Shown: positions 34,658-46,430 of the stretch, piece by piece
How the letters are laid out: each line of letters starts with the position of its first letter
Numbering within the stretch: the stretch's first letter is position 1
Translations under genes and position numbers: made by a program
Notes under the pieces: generated by a model
The model's input: the letters and a program-made list of their open reading frames with translations, nothing else
The model's database searches: none
What the model was told of the DNA's origin: nothing
Assembly (NCBI RefSeq): GCF_030704535.1
Contig: NC_081808.1
Span: 22,075,501 to 22,139,500, forward strand
From: Vitis vinifera
Lineage: Eukaryota > Streptophyta > Magnoliopsida > Vitales > Vitaceae
Length of the DNA stretch: 64,000 bases
Reading direction: 5' to 3'

Positions 34658-37510
34658 ATGGTAAGCTATCTCCTCCGTTTCTCTCTTCCTCCCCTCCCCC
34701 CCCCCCCCCCTTTTTTTTTGAATTATTGGAGTATTTTTATTCTAATTTTTTTTGTCAAACTTAAAATTGTTTTCAGGCGGATTCTCCTCGCAAAAGGTAA
34801 ACCCTGGTGCTGAATCGTATTGCATCGTTTCCCTTTTTATTTTCGTATGCAATGTGTAGGGTTTCTTTTTTTTTTTCTTTTTCTTTTTCTTCTTCTGGTT
34901 AATGGTGTTCGATGTTCTTTTTCTTTGTTTTTAATTTTTTTTTTTTTGGGTTTGTTTTTCATTTGATCTTTGGAGGAATTAGCTAAAACAACAATTGAAT
35001 GATAGCGAACCCTAGACGTACGGATGATGGGATGGGCGAGCTCATTAGGGTTTGGGCTGGATTTTTCTCTATTTGGGGTCTGTTGAACATTTGCCCTAAG
35101 TTTGGTTGTTGAGAAAAGGGGGGAAAACTATGGAATAAGATTTTGAATTTTATGTTTCTTCTGTTTAGGTTTTTAAAAAATTAAGTTCATCACACATGTG
35201 AGGATATAGATGTATCCTCTTGTGGTCGCTCTTATGGACAAGACAATCTGATTAATGTATGGTTTTTTATTGCTGGGTCAACAGAATCTTTCAACACAAA
35301 GGGGTGGTATGGAGTGAATAAAATGTAAATGTTTAAAATAATACTGAAAACTTTGATTTGATTTAGTGGAGCATGAATGCTGGGAAAAGTTAATAATGCT
35401 TGTTTTGTACATGATAGAATGAGTTTAAAAGTTGTAATTCAGTATCTTGCCAAGGGATGTTTTCATAGTCCTTGATCCTATAGTTTCTTATGGTCAATGG
35501 ATTATTCCATGTAATTGATGCTTATCTTCCATTGATACTGAAAATTCAGTTGCACTGGCCGGTTCTTGAGCTTTATTTGCATTGTTAATCCTTTCAACAT
35601 TTTTGGGTTGTTTTTCCTCTTTCCATATCGATGGTAAATGCTCTGGATGTATTTCAGGTATTCAAAATCTCCTTCCCCATGGAGAGAGCAATCCCGGTCA
35701 AGATCCAGGTCAAGGTCAAGATCCAGATCCTGGTCCAGACCAAGGCACAGGTCCAGGTCCAGATCAAGGTCTAGGAGCCGTGGCAGGTATTTTGTAACTT
35801 TGGCTTTGCCTTAGATGGACTAGTCTGTGACAATTGCACTTCTATTTTACCTTACTTTGCCATGTTTGAACCTGACACCTTTGTTTATGTTATTGTTTAC
35901 ATGGATATCTGATCTTCCAAAAACTCATGTCTAATGGTTGGGATGATTATGCAGGACTGATACTTCAAATCCTGGAAATACCCTTTATGTGACTGGCCTA
36001 TCTACTAGGGTTACAGAGAGGGCCCTTGAAGATCACTTCTCCAGGGAGGGAAAGGTTAGTGTTTCTAACCTAGGCATGAAAGTACAATTTGTTTGTTTTT
36101 TGGTGTAAGTAATGAGGTTCATTGGCCCTTTGTTTTTAAGCTGGTCATGGATTTTATGATCGGAATGGTTGATTAGCACCCCCATCACTGTAGTAGCATA
36201 ATTGTTATTGTCTCTAATTTCCTTGTCCAACATTCTTGAAATTAAGAAGATTTTGGGATTTCTGCAATCATTTTGTATGTATGCTTTTCATTATACTGAT
36301 GTACAGTTCAATTTTCTAATTATTGTTATTCTTCTCCCATTTTTAGGTGGCTTCATGTTTTCTGGTCATGGAGCCTCGCACGCGCATTTCTCGTGGATTT
36401 GCCTTTGTTACAATGGAAACTGTTGAAGATGCCAACCGCTGCATCAAGCACCTCAATCAATCGGTTCTAGAAGGTCGATACATAACTGTGGAGAAGGTAA
36501 TGTGATTGTACATTTAGTGGTGTACAATGAAGTGTTTTGCTTGTTACTTTCATCTTGACTTGGAGGTTTTCTGGTTATATTCAGAACACCTTGCATCAGC
36601 TATATTGGCAGCAATCAAAGATGATCAGTTCATCCATATCAACTTAAGTGAAACAGCTTGATCAGTGGCCAGATTAAACAGCTTTTGAAACGCATCTGAT
36701 CAACTAAACATAGCAACTATATTGCCCAACAACTATACAACCTCAGGCATTCACTTTCAACATTCAACTAATCAACGGACATTATCAACAACTTTCTAAT
36801 CAGGCTTTTATGGTACCGCATATCTGGCATTCATTTAATGGATACTAGTCGTATGTGCCTAGATATTATATGCCTCTTATAATGGCCACATCATTCTTTT
36901 CCCCTTTTGAGGTTCTTCTCATGAAAGTTTCTCATGACATACTCATTTTTTGAAATGATATAAAATGGAATATATGTTATCTCATGCTGTGTGTTTTTGC
37001 TCTGATTTTGTTGTTACTATTGGCATCATTTGCAAGGACGAAATATATCCTGTATTTATAGGAAAGGTAAATTTAATAGTGGAAATTCATACCATTGAGG
37101 TGATTTATTTATCTTTCAGTCACGGAGGAAACGTGCAAGGACTCCAACGCCTGGACACTATCTTGGGCTGAAAAATACTAGGGATTCTGGTGAGTTTTTA
37201 AATGTTTATTTATTATAAAGGTTCTCATCATTCAACCTGTGGTTCTGGCATCCTAACAGAGGTTTCTGCATCTATACCATTTGTATTGGTGAAAGGCTAT
37301 CGTGGTGACCGTGGTAGATTTCGTGGTGGTTCTGGCCGAGATGACTATGGATCTCGGAGATCTCCCAGGCCCTCACCTTATAGAGGAGGCCGTGATTATT
37401 CTCCCAGGCGATCACCTCCAAGGGGAAGATCAAGAAGGGACAGGTCAAGGTCGATTCCGTACTCTCCTTATGCTAGCCCAGAAAGGGGCTATGGCCACCG
37501 TGCTAGATGA
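34658..37510 (+). CDS. SR45A: Serine/arginine-rich splicing factor, SR45a / Tra2-like, 228 aa
   Basis: Nuclear RNA-binding splicing regulator. Exons: 34658-34660 (coding part is only the ATG), 34777-34796, 35658-35786, 35955-36054, 36347-36496, 37120-37189 and 37296-37510; phases add up to 229 codons with TGA 37508-37510. The protein has an N-terminal RS region (SRSRSRSRSRSRSWSRPRHR), one RRM of about residues 55-135 with RNP2 LYVTGL and RNP1 RGFAFVTM, a linker RARTPTPGHYLGLK, and a C-terminal Arg/Gly/Ser region ending SPYASPERGYGHRAR. The order RS-RRM-RS is that of animal Tra2 and plant SR45a. Start MADSPRKRYSKSPSP fits the family. Introns 2 (~860 bases) and 5 (~620 bases) are long; stress-regulated alternative splicing of this family is known, but I cannot see isoforms here. 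The last acceptor (GGTGAAAG) has a poor pyrimidine tract. Confidence 0.9.
34691..34719. repeat. C-tract followed by T-tract in SR45a intron 1
   Basis: About 15 consecutive C then 9 T within the first intron, a length-unstable homopolymer that also forms a strong pyrimidine run upstream of the micro-exon. Confidence 0.7.
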
Positions 37511-39135
37511 GGTTCTTGTTAGGTTTCAGTAATCCATGTTAGGGGATGATATCGACTTTTTGTTAAAGACAAATTATGGTGATGCGTAGGGGATGATATT
37601 GACATTTTGTTGGGACACATTGTGGTGAAGTTCTGAGCTAAGATCTTCAGTTAAAACTAGACCTGGCAGCTGGTTCATGTTCATTTGGAAGGTTGCTTTA
37701 TTTTCTTTCCATCTATGTCATTGACAGCTTATGTATGGTTTGAGTGGTGATCCTTGTTTATCTAATTGTAATGCTTGCTGCTGTGTTCCAAGCCCTAATA
37801 AGGGTTTGTTTCAATTATTCTTGCTTTAATTAATTTGAACAGTGCTATTTCTAGAGGAGTGTTGAAATGCAGTGGTAATGATAAGACTCCTACTGGTTGT
37901 GTTGAAATCCACGTTGCAAAATGAAATTTCTGGTGTGACTGGATATTATTGTTATGAGAAACCCCAAAGGATTGAAATAGTTTAAAATTAGATAATAGAG
38001 TTAATTAAGAGTTATTGTAGAATTGTTGCCTTGATGTAATGGTGTATTATCAGTGCGGAATGCCAGCATATTGCTCAAACTCAAGTAGGACAGCAACCTA
38101 CAAGGTGGAAAGTAAGGTGTTTTCTATCTTACCAATGAGGTAAGCATTATCTTATCATTCCTTTTATATGCATATGCCATTTGGTTCTTCCCTCAAATCA
38201 TTAAATCATTTACTTGACTCGCGATGAATAGAAAAACTTTGGTCAAAAGCAGAAGAGACAGTTGGGCATGTTGGAAACTACACAAATTTTTGTGTTCTAT
38301 GATATTAAAGAAGCCAAAAAAGGTTGGTGCTAGAATTGGGGAGCTTGATCGTCCCAAGTGTGAAAAAGCTAATCACTCAGTATGTACTCCACATACTTCT
38401 TGGACCGAGATATGGTCTCATTACAACCTTCCATTACTCCTATCAGCTAAAAGATAGCAAGTAAGAGAAAAGTGAAAACATGAGTTTCTTATGATATACC
38501 TATATATAAAGGATGATGAAAGCCAAAAACAAAAAAGATGTGATACTTATTTTACTCTTACAACCATTTAAGTATAATTGATACCTTATTATATTTATAT
38601 AACATTAAACAGAACTATTGTCATCATTTGATAAGTGAGGGTACTTTAAGCATTTTATAGTTTTTTATCCCATATTTAAGAGCGGTATTATTTCACCTTA
38701 ATAATCTCTCTTCCAAACAATAATCCTTAAGTATGATGCCAAAAATCCTTAAAGATATTATGTTCTTGATGCATCTAATCTTTAGTTTTATTTGATAGAA
38801 CTATTCATGAGTAAGACGAAACCTAAAAAAACTCTAGTGGAAGCATGCAGTGACATCGGTGGTATAAATCGTTTGTTTGACTTTGTGATATAAGATGTAT
38901 TATTTTATATTTATAATATATTTTTTTATTGTAGGTTTACAAATTAAAAGTGTAAATTTCTTTTCTAAAATAAAAATAAAAATACTTTGAAGAAAATTAT
39001 TTTTATTTCCTGTCATGGCATAAAGTTTGATTTGAATTTGAAGTTGAGCATGCACTCAACACATTGGTCATACGCATCCTGGCTGGCCATTTGAAATGGC
39101 ATATAGGCATAGTTGGAATATCAAATGGGCGTAAA
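37511..39135. other. Intergenic spacer after SR45a
   Basis: 3' UTR of the SR45a-like gene to about 37850, then non-coding AT-rich DNA. A 77-codon plus-strand frame at 38224-38457 resembles no family known to me. Confidence 0.5.
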
Positions 39136-39340
39136 AGCATTGATAAAAATATTAGTAATAACGGATATATCGGTAATTTGATTCTATGGATATATCGAAA
39201 AAATATCGACAGATATTTTGGAAAAAAATTTTGATTAGCAAAAAATTGATTAAAACTCATAAAAATGTAAAAAAAAACTCTCGTAATAATATAATTAGAA
39301 GTATAATAAATAATTTAATGTTATTTTGTTGAAGAATTTG

Positions 39341-39371
<31 letters not shown>

Positions 39372-39500
39372 GATTTGTGATATTAAATGTAATTACTTTA
39401 TATCCGTCGATAAAAAATGTGAATTTTGTAATTATACACTGATTCATGAAAGACTTATTTAATTAAACATCAATAATTTGTATAGATTCAATTCTGAACG
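39136..39500. mobile_element. Second member of the CGATATATC Mutator-like family, one end
   Basis: Reads like the reverse complement of the right half of the element at 18566-19562. Shared phrases include ACGGATATATCGGTA, AATTAGAAGTATAATA and GAAGAATTTGATATAT, spaced similarly. It starts near 39136; similarity fades near 39500. The other end may be the CGAAATTTC-rich block at 40080-40320, which would make an element of about 1.2 kb whose middle (39520-40060) is unrelated. Confidence 0.5.
39341..39365. repeat. (AT)n microsatellite
   Basis: About 12 AT units inside the Mutator-like sequence. Confidence 0.8.
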
Positions 39501-40079
39501 TTGGATCACATTCGGCTTCAATTTGAACTATGCTATGTCATGATTTGTTTCCCCTTTTTATTTTAATTTTTTATCTATACTAAATCTAAAAAACAAAAAG
39601 GTCACCCACTTCTCTCAGTCGGCATCACGAACCCCTTTTCTGAAGATTTCCAGACGAGAGAATCCCTAAAAAGGCCCTACTTTCCTCTTCCACTCTCAAT
39701 CCTCGCAGGTTCTAATCTAATCATTTTTTTTTTCTTGCAACCCCCGTTTGATTCCCAAGAAAATCCATCCCCCATTCGATTTCCGGGAAAATTCATCCTT
39801 TGATTTCCGAGAAAATCCATGCCAAACCCCCAAGGAAAACCAAAAAGATTGCTTTTTTTTTTATTTGCTCCCTCTGTTTTCTGGATCTGTTCTAGGGGTC
39901 GCTTTGCTTTTGTGCCATTGGATTTAAATTTCACGAACCCTAAATCCACGATTTTTGAGCCAGGCTGAGAAACACAACCTTTGCCTGCAAATCATGATCA
40001 GATTACCAAATAACATCTTATGTTTTTTTTCTTTTGAAAAAAAAATAGACAGATTTTTATCCTGTGCGCGGGCTGGACT

Positions 40080-40320
40080 GGTAGGAAATATGGGGAAATT
40101 TCCCGAAAAATCGGCGATACAAACCGAAATTTCTCCGATAAATTGCAGCCGCCGGCGATTTTTTGAAGATTTCGCCGATTTTTCGCCTGCAGCAATTTTT
40201 CGCCGATTTTAACCGAAATTTCTCCCATCGACATTTCGCCCCCTTCTTTCGTATCGCCGGCCACCGAAATTTCGGCGAAAAATGGAAACTTTCGGTTAAA
40301 ATCGGCGAAAAATCGTAATT
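40080..40320. repeat. Cluster of CGAAATTTC / CGCCGATTTT motifs
   Basis: CpG-rich block with many forward and inverted copies of AAATTTC, CGAAAAATCGGCG and related short palindromes (for example GGGAAATTTCCC). Probably a subterminal region of a DNA transposon; it ends about 190 bases before the AKRP-like start codon. Confidence 0.5.
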
Positions 40321-40419
40321 CAAACTCAACTTTTAAGATCTCCCAATTCAATGGGCTTAGCCGAACTTTGGCGCGCCATCATCCCATCGGAGCAGTTGTC
40401 GGAAAATCGTAGTTCAAAC
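40309..40419. repeat. 17-bp direct repeat in the AKRP upstream region
   Basis: AAAATCGTAATTCAAAC (40309-40325) and AAAATCGTAGTTCAAAC (40403-40419), one mismatch, 94 bases apart. Confidence 0.6.
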
Positions 40420-40512
40420 GACGTCGTTCTTGAAACGATTAACTTAAAATTTTGGAAGGTGGCTGGATAAATGAAACCTTGTCTCATTTGTGTGCAGGAG
40501 GGAGGAGTCGCA

Positions 40513-43500
40513 ATGCTACCCCAAACTCTTCTGAACCCCCAAAACCCCAAAATCTTCTCTCTTCTCTCCTCCTCTTCCCTTTCTCTTCACACTCCTCGTA
40601 GGCTTTACTCATTCCAAACCCTAACTTTCTTTAGAAAATCTTCCTCTCTCGCCCTTGCTACTCCCTCGTCCTCCTTTCAATCCCCTTACCAACAAGAGGA
40701 AGGCTTAGTGGAAGAAGAAGAAGTCCCAATTGGCGACTGCTTGGTGTTCGAAGAAGGCGTATTTGAAGACCCGTACCTTCAAGATAACTTCGATTTCAAT
40801 GCCCCAAATCCTAAACACAAGAAACCTAATTTAGAAATTGAACCTGAGAACTTGGTTCCCGAAAAATGGAAGGAGGTTCAGGAACAAATCAATATTACAA
40901 AGAAAGAGAGACGCAAGATTGCTCAGCAATTGGAGTATGGTAGTCGCGTCGAGAAGAGGAAGCAGGGTTTAGTACCTATAAGTCAGGAGGATTACTCATC
41001 GTATAGAGAGACTAAGTTGGCCCAGTTGAAGCCCCTTGTTCTTGATAAACCCACAAGTTTTCCTGTGAAAGAGGAGGCGGCGGGGGCGGCGCCTGTGGAG
41101 GGGAACCCCAATGAACCTACTAGTAGTCGAGTGGTGCCAAGGAACCCTCGGCGAGCAGTTTATGGCGGCACTTTGGAGGATATTTCCGAGTTCTTTAACA
41201 GTGGAACCTATCAACCAGGTGGTAATGCTGCAACTCAAGGTGTGTATGCGTGTATGCATATTGAGCGGTCTACTTAAAAATTTTAAAAATCAGAGATTTC
41301 TTTCTGTTTGGAACTAAGTAACAAGAGTATTGAGTAGGAGCAGGACTGGAATAGAGGAAGGAGTTCATTATATTATGCTTATAGGGATTCATGTCTCTTT
41401 ATCTTGGTATATATATGTGAAGCAACCATTTTCCATCTAATAATGGTTGTTGGACAGAGAGGAATGTTACTTATAAATATTTACATTTACACATATGTAT
41501 AACATGGAAGATTGCCTTCGATCCATGCTCCCAACTTAGGGTAATGAGAATAGGAAAAGTTCTTGCTTCCAATCTGCCAATTAAGATTGAGAGTGGGTTT
41601 TACATGTAGTTTGATCATTGTGGGTGTGGTTAAACATAGCATTTATTTAGGTTACATGTGGGTTTCACATAACATATGTCTAAATGATCAAGGAAGTTGA
41701 CCCTCTAATGTGCCCTTTTGAAATGCTTAAGATAGTGAATGTGCCACGGATAGCGCATGTGATAAACTCAAATTGTATGTATAAAGTTGCTTGTGATTTT
41801 CTATTAAGTTGGAATAAGGCTGTTTTATAGTTGATGTCTATAACTTGAAATACCAATGTCAAATTCGTTTATATTATGATCTAATAGGACCCCGTAAATT
41901 GTTCACAAAGGAGGAAAAACTTCTGCTGAATAAGCGGATACCTGATCTGGTAGCTGCTACCTCTGTAAGTTACACCTGTGAGATTGTACCCTGTTCTTTG
42001 CCAGTATTTATATTGACCTAGTGTTTTTGAATTTTCAGTAGAGTTCTTCAACCGATGCTGTTGAATTAACTGATGAGATTAAGGCTTTTAATCCATCAAT
42101 GAATACTTATGAAATCATATTTCAGGGCAAATGGCTCCCTCTGCACACTCTTGCTGCATCAGGGGAATTTTACCTCATGGATGCTTTCTTGAAACACAAC
42201 GTTGATATCAATGCTGTGGACAAGGTAGATGGAAAGAATGGTTACTAGCTGCAGAGAGTACTGCTATTTGTTGCCCTTTCGTGTACTTGTTTATTCTTTT
42301 ATTTTTTTGAAGGGAAGCTTTTTGTGTTTTGGGTAGAATACTGAGAAATCTTCTCATTCACTTCCTGGTTTTTTCTTTTTTTTCTGTTTTTTTCCTTTTG
42401 AACCTTGAATCAAGCTCTGGTTTGTTGATATCTACTTTATGCATATCTCCCAGGATGGTTTAACTGCACTGCACAAGGCAATTATTGGCAAAAAGCAGGC
42501 CATTACAAACTATCTTTTGAGAGAATCTGCAAATCCTTTTGTTCGTGATAAAGTGAGTAGCAATTTAGAAAGTAGACCTCGCTTTAATTATATTTGTTAA
42601 CAACCAAAGAGTATCATCTACTATTCACATTACCATTGATGTTAGACAAGACCTGCTCTCCTATACAATTGTTATCCTTTACATATGCATGCTAAGCGCC
42701 AACTTAAAAAATTTGGAAAGGCCTGTTTATAGAAGCTGCCTTTGTACATCTTTATTCTTCATTCTGTTGTATGGTTAGGCTTTGTCTAAGTTTCTAGTGT
42801 TTTCTGTCATTACAGTAATAGATGCATTTTCTTCTTATATGTAATCATTTCATCTGAACGACATTGGCAGATATTATCTGCCTATTATGTTGATAGTTTA
42901 CTTCTCTATTGGAGATGTATGGTATTGTATTTCTCTTCTTTATTTAGTGGCTTGACATGTTCATTGTTACCCTTTTCTTTCTTCTATTTTTGGCCAATGG
43001 CAGGAGGGCGCTACATTAATGCATTATGCTGTCCAAACAGCATCAAGTCATGCAATTAAGATTCTTCTGTTGTATAACGTTGATATAAACCTGCAGGATA
43101 ATGTATGTCTAATACTGCCCATATGTGCTTTACTTTTTTCTTATGCATGCCGTTGATGTATTTGAGAATGCCCTTGTTTTCCATTTCCAGGATGGGTGGA
43201 CACCGCTACATCTTGCTGTTCAAACCCGAAGAACGGATTTAGTGAGGCTTTTATTGATTAAAGGAGCTGATAGGACATTAAAGAACCAGGTAAATATGCA
43301 TGAACACTTTTGTACTTTGTTCACTGGTTGCTTCATGTTTTTGTTCTCACGTTGATGCTTAAGGATTTATGTAACAACTAAACACTACCACCACCAATCA
43401 TCTCCCACCTCACCCACTCTCTATTCCTCCATCACACACCGAGAAATTCATTCTAGGAAAAAAAAAAAGTTGACATTTAACATTACTACTTTGTGTGCAT

Positions 43501-44287
43501 TCTATCAAGATGACTGCATAGTATAACCATATAATAACTTGAACATCCCCTGACTTTTATTGTTTTAAAAGTTGTTGACAAATCTGCTTTTATGCTATGA
43601 AGTGTTGGCACTGTCATGAGTGTTGTGTTTTGACTCAGACAACCTTTCAGACCTGGGAACTCCCCAGTATCTAAACACTAGGCACATTGTATGTGTGTTT
43701 ATTGTGTAGAGGAACCATGAAGAGTTAAATAATGATGAAAGTAATAGCCTAAGAGTAGTTTATCTAACATAAAGGAATAACGCATGTGTACTTCTTTACC
43801 TTATTGAATTAAGGTAGCTGCTCTATGATTGACCAGATAGCCTCGTGTGTGTCACCTTAACAAGTGTCCACACATCAATTTTGAGCAGGAACTCACCCCC
43901 TAAAACAAAAGCATTTATTCTAAAATAGTTGAGGGATTTGTGCTTGAAAGTTGAAAGAATCCTTCTATGAAGTTTGAACATTTTCAATCATAAAAAAGGG
44001 TAGCCTTGACAGTAATTCTTTTCTTTGTTATCCAGTATGACATTCTAGATTTTGTATATCAACTGTTTCACTTGCATTCAATGTTGTATTAGAATTTAGT
44101 TGCTAATAGCCACTGGTTCATTTATTTTTCCCTTGAACACTGTCTGTCTCAGGATGGCTTGTCACCACTTGAACTTTGCCTGTATTCTGGCCAAGACACA
44201 AGGACTTACGAACTCATTAAACTGTTGAAGCAGCTTCCTCAGCAACGCTCTCCAAGCCCCTACATTGCCTGCCTGACTGTTAAATAA
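40513..44287 (+). CDS. AKRP: Chloroplast ankyrin-repeat protein, AKRP/EMB506 family, 444 aa
   Basis: Exons: 40513-41239, 41888-41964, 42126-42224, 42454-42552, 43004-43102, 43191-43289 and 44153-44287 (TAA 44285-44287), all in phase. The N-terminus from MLPQTLL is Ser/Leu-rich and lacks acidic residues for about 60 positions, as in a plastid transit peptide. The in-frame ATG at 40471 would add 14 residues and is less likely. An acidic middle part follows, with the family motif [15 protein letters not shown], then [17 protein letters not shown] and five ankyrin repeats (about 269-444), e.g. [18 protein letters not shown]. In Arabidopsis AKRP (~435 aa) and EMB506 interact in plastids and are needed for embryo development; length favours AKRP. 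Exons 3 to 6 are each exactly 99 bp, one repeat per exon. Confidence 0.85.
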
Positions 44288-46430
44288 CAATAGGATATCA
44301 TTAACTACTTGTAAAATTTTGCAATGATTATTATAAGACACAAAATTTTTGGGTCCGCCATGGCCAGAAGCTGTTATCATTTATTAAAGTGATGGGATCA
44401 AATATTATACCATAGAGGCCCAACGTAGAATTTTTAATTTTTTATTGCTGGTTGGCGTCGCGTATGCGTGCCTAAGATACCTTCAAACTTCTAGTTGCCT
44501 TTGCGTTCATTTTTTATTCCATTTAGGGAAATCACATTTTCATCATGTGCTTTAATTATTGCGTTTTTTGGTTGGAGCGAACACTTATATTTAATTCGTG
44601 TTTTTTGTGAACACGGCTCGATTACAAAAATCCAAAGCTCTGATTAGGAATTGTCAAAACATTTGAATTTTCACCTATTCTAATTTAAATTTAAAGGATT
44701 AGACAATCAAATGATAGATAGTAATCGGTCGGATTGAAAATAAATGAATTGCTAGTTGTAGAATATTATTTTTTGTTAGATTTAAGTCTAACTAAAATAA
44801 CAATGGTTTGATTAATTTGACCACTTTTTTTCTTTTTCCGTCTAAGTGAATTGGCTTATGGCAAAGGGTTAGAGATTTTTCTTCCATTTATCAAGAACAC
44901 GATTGCTAAATAAAATGAATTGCTAGTTATAGAACATTATTTTTGTTAGATTTAAGTCTAACTAAAATAAGGTTTGATCAATTTGACCACCTTTTTTCTT
45001 TTTTAGGTTGAAGTAAATTGACCTATGATAAGGGTTAAAGATTTTTCTCTCATTTATCAAGAACATGAGTACGAACATAACGGACCTTTCTATTAATGAC
45101 CCTTTCAACTCCCTTTTCTTTGGTTATGGACTTCTTCAAAGTATTAAAATGAAAAATGTATTTAAAACTTGTCAAAACTAAAGGATTTGTCGTCATTAGA
45201 AATTCAAAGCTTTGATTCAAAATTTTCTTTATTTATCCTCAGGAGAAATTGTCAAAACTAAAGGATTAGTCAATCGAATAATTGATAGTAATTGAATAGG
45301 ATTGAAAATAATGGAATTGTTAGTTGTAGAATATTATTTTCATTAGATTTAAATCTAACTAAAATAACGATGATTTGATCAATTTGATCACTTTTTTTCT
45401 TTTTTTGGTTGGAGTAAATTGATCGAGATTTTTCTTTTATTCATCACGAACAGAACTACTAAATGTCGTCTTATACGACCATAATGGACCCTTCTATTAA
45501 TGACCCTTTCAACTCCCTTTTCTTTGGTTATGGACTTTTTCAAAGTATTAAAATGAAAAATGTATCTAAATCTTTTTTTTAGATACAAATTAAAATAAGT
45601 ATCGATAAATACTTCATGGCATGTTTTATAATGCAAAGTTGTTAAATCATACAATTTTTTCCCACAAATGAAATGAAATAGTTACAGGGAAAAAAATATA
45701 TGAAGTGGGTGTGCCAAATGGTAAAATTCAGCATATTCTCACCAACCCCAAACCCTATCGTGCTCCAACCACTTGGTCATGCTCAAACGGTTCCTAGTTC
45801 CTACACCACTTGGTCTTTAATGGGTCATCCCTGTCAGGCTGTGTCACCCCTCTCTGTCGGCTTTTGGAGAAGACATTCATATTATCTCATTCCATCTAGC
45901 CCCCAACAGCCAAACAACGTGCGTCTCATATCCACCCACTTGGACCTCTCAGCCTAATAGCACGTTCCAACCGTGTTGAATCTTCCGATGAGAAGTCAGC
46001 GTCGCCTCTAACCGTCCAAGGGACTCTTCTCTTTTTCTCAGCCTCTCTTCTCATTTCTTTCGTTAATTCGACCAATTTGGCTCCCACCTCCCGACCTTAA
46101 CAAGACTCTTCGTTTGCGGTATTGCCAGGATTCGAGAAATGACTAGACACTTTTTTCTCATACTTATTCAAATATTACCACGTGATTCGTAACTTTTACT
46201 GTGTGTAAATTCACAGACCAGTTATTTGGATTCTTTAGGAGGATATTTTAGAAATTAAGGAGGAAAACAGATCCTTCAGAAAAAAGGTAGGGGTGGGGGT
46301 GGGCTGCATTAACAAAGTGGTTTTCAGTGACTTCGATACGAAGCCATCTTCCGTCATTTTTCTCTCCCACTTCTCAGTTTCGACTCTTCCTGATTGGTTG
46401 AGCTTTGCGTCTGCCGTCTACCCAATTAAT
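44288..46430. other. Spacer between AKRP and the nuclease gene
   Basis: AKRP 3' flank, a three-copy repeat (44731-45570), and from about 45680 a more GC-rich stretch that should contain the promoter and 5' UTR of the nuclease gene. No further gene seen. Confidence 0.55.
44731..45570. repeat. Three-copy degenerate direct repeat
   Basis: Units start at about 44731, 44919 and 45300. Each contains GAATTGCTAGTT-like, GTTAGATTTAAGTCTAACT and TTTGATCAATTTGACCAC phrases; the last two also share CCCTTTCAACTCCCTTTTC. The AGATTTAAGTCTAACT core is itself partly palindromic. Divergence is moderate. Confidence 0.7.

Noticed and set aside
35582-35797. Collagen-like Pro/Gly/Gln repeat frame
   Set aside because: It is the wrong frame of the SR45a exon that encodes Ser-Arg dipeptides.
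39677-39949. 90-codon minus-strand frame rich in Gly, Met and Asn
   Set aside because: Low-complexity product of a UTR-like region; the opposite strand shows TTTC-rich repeats that explain it.
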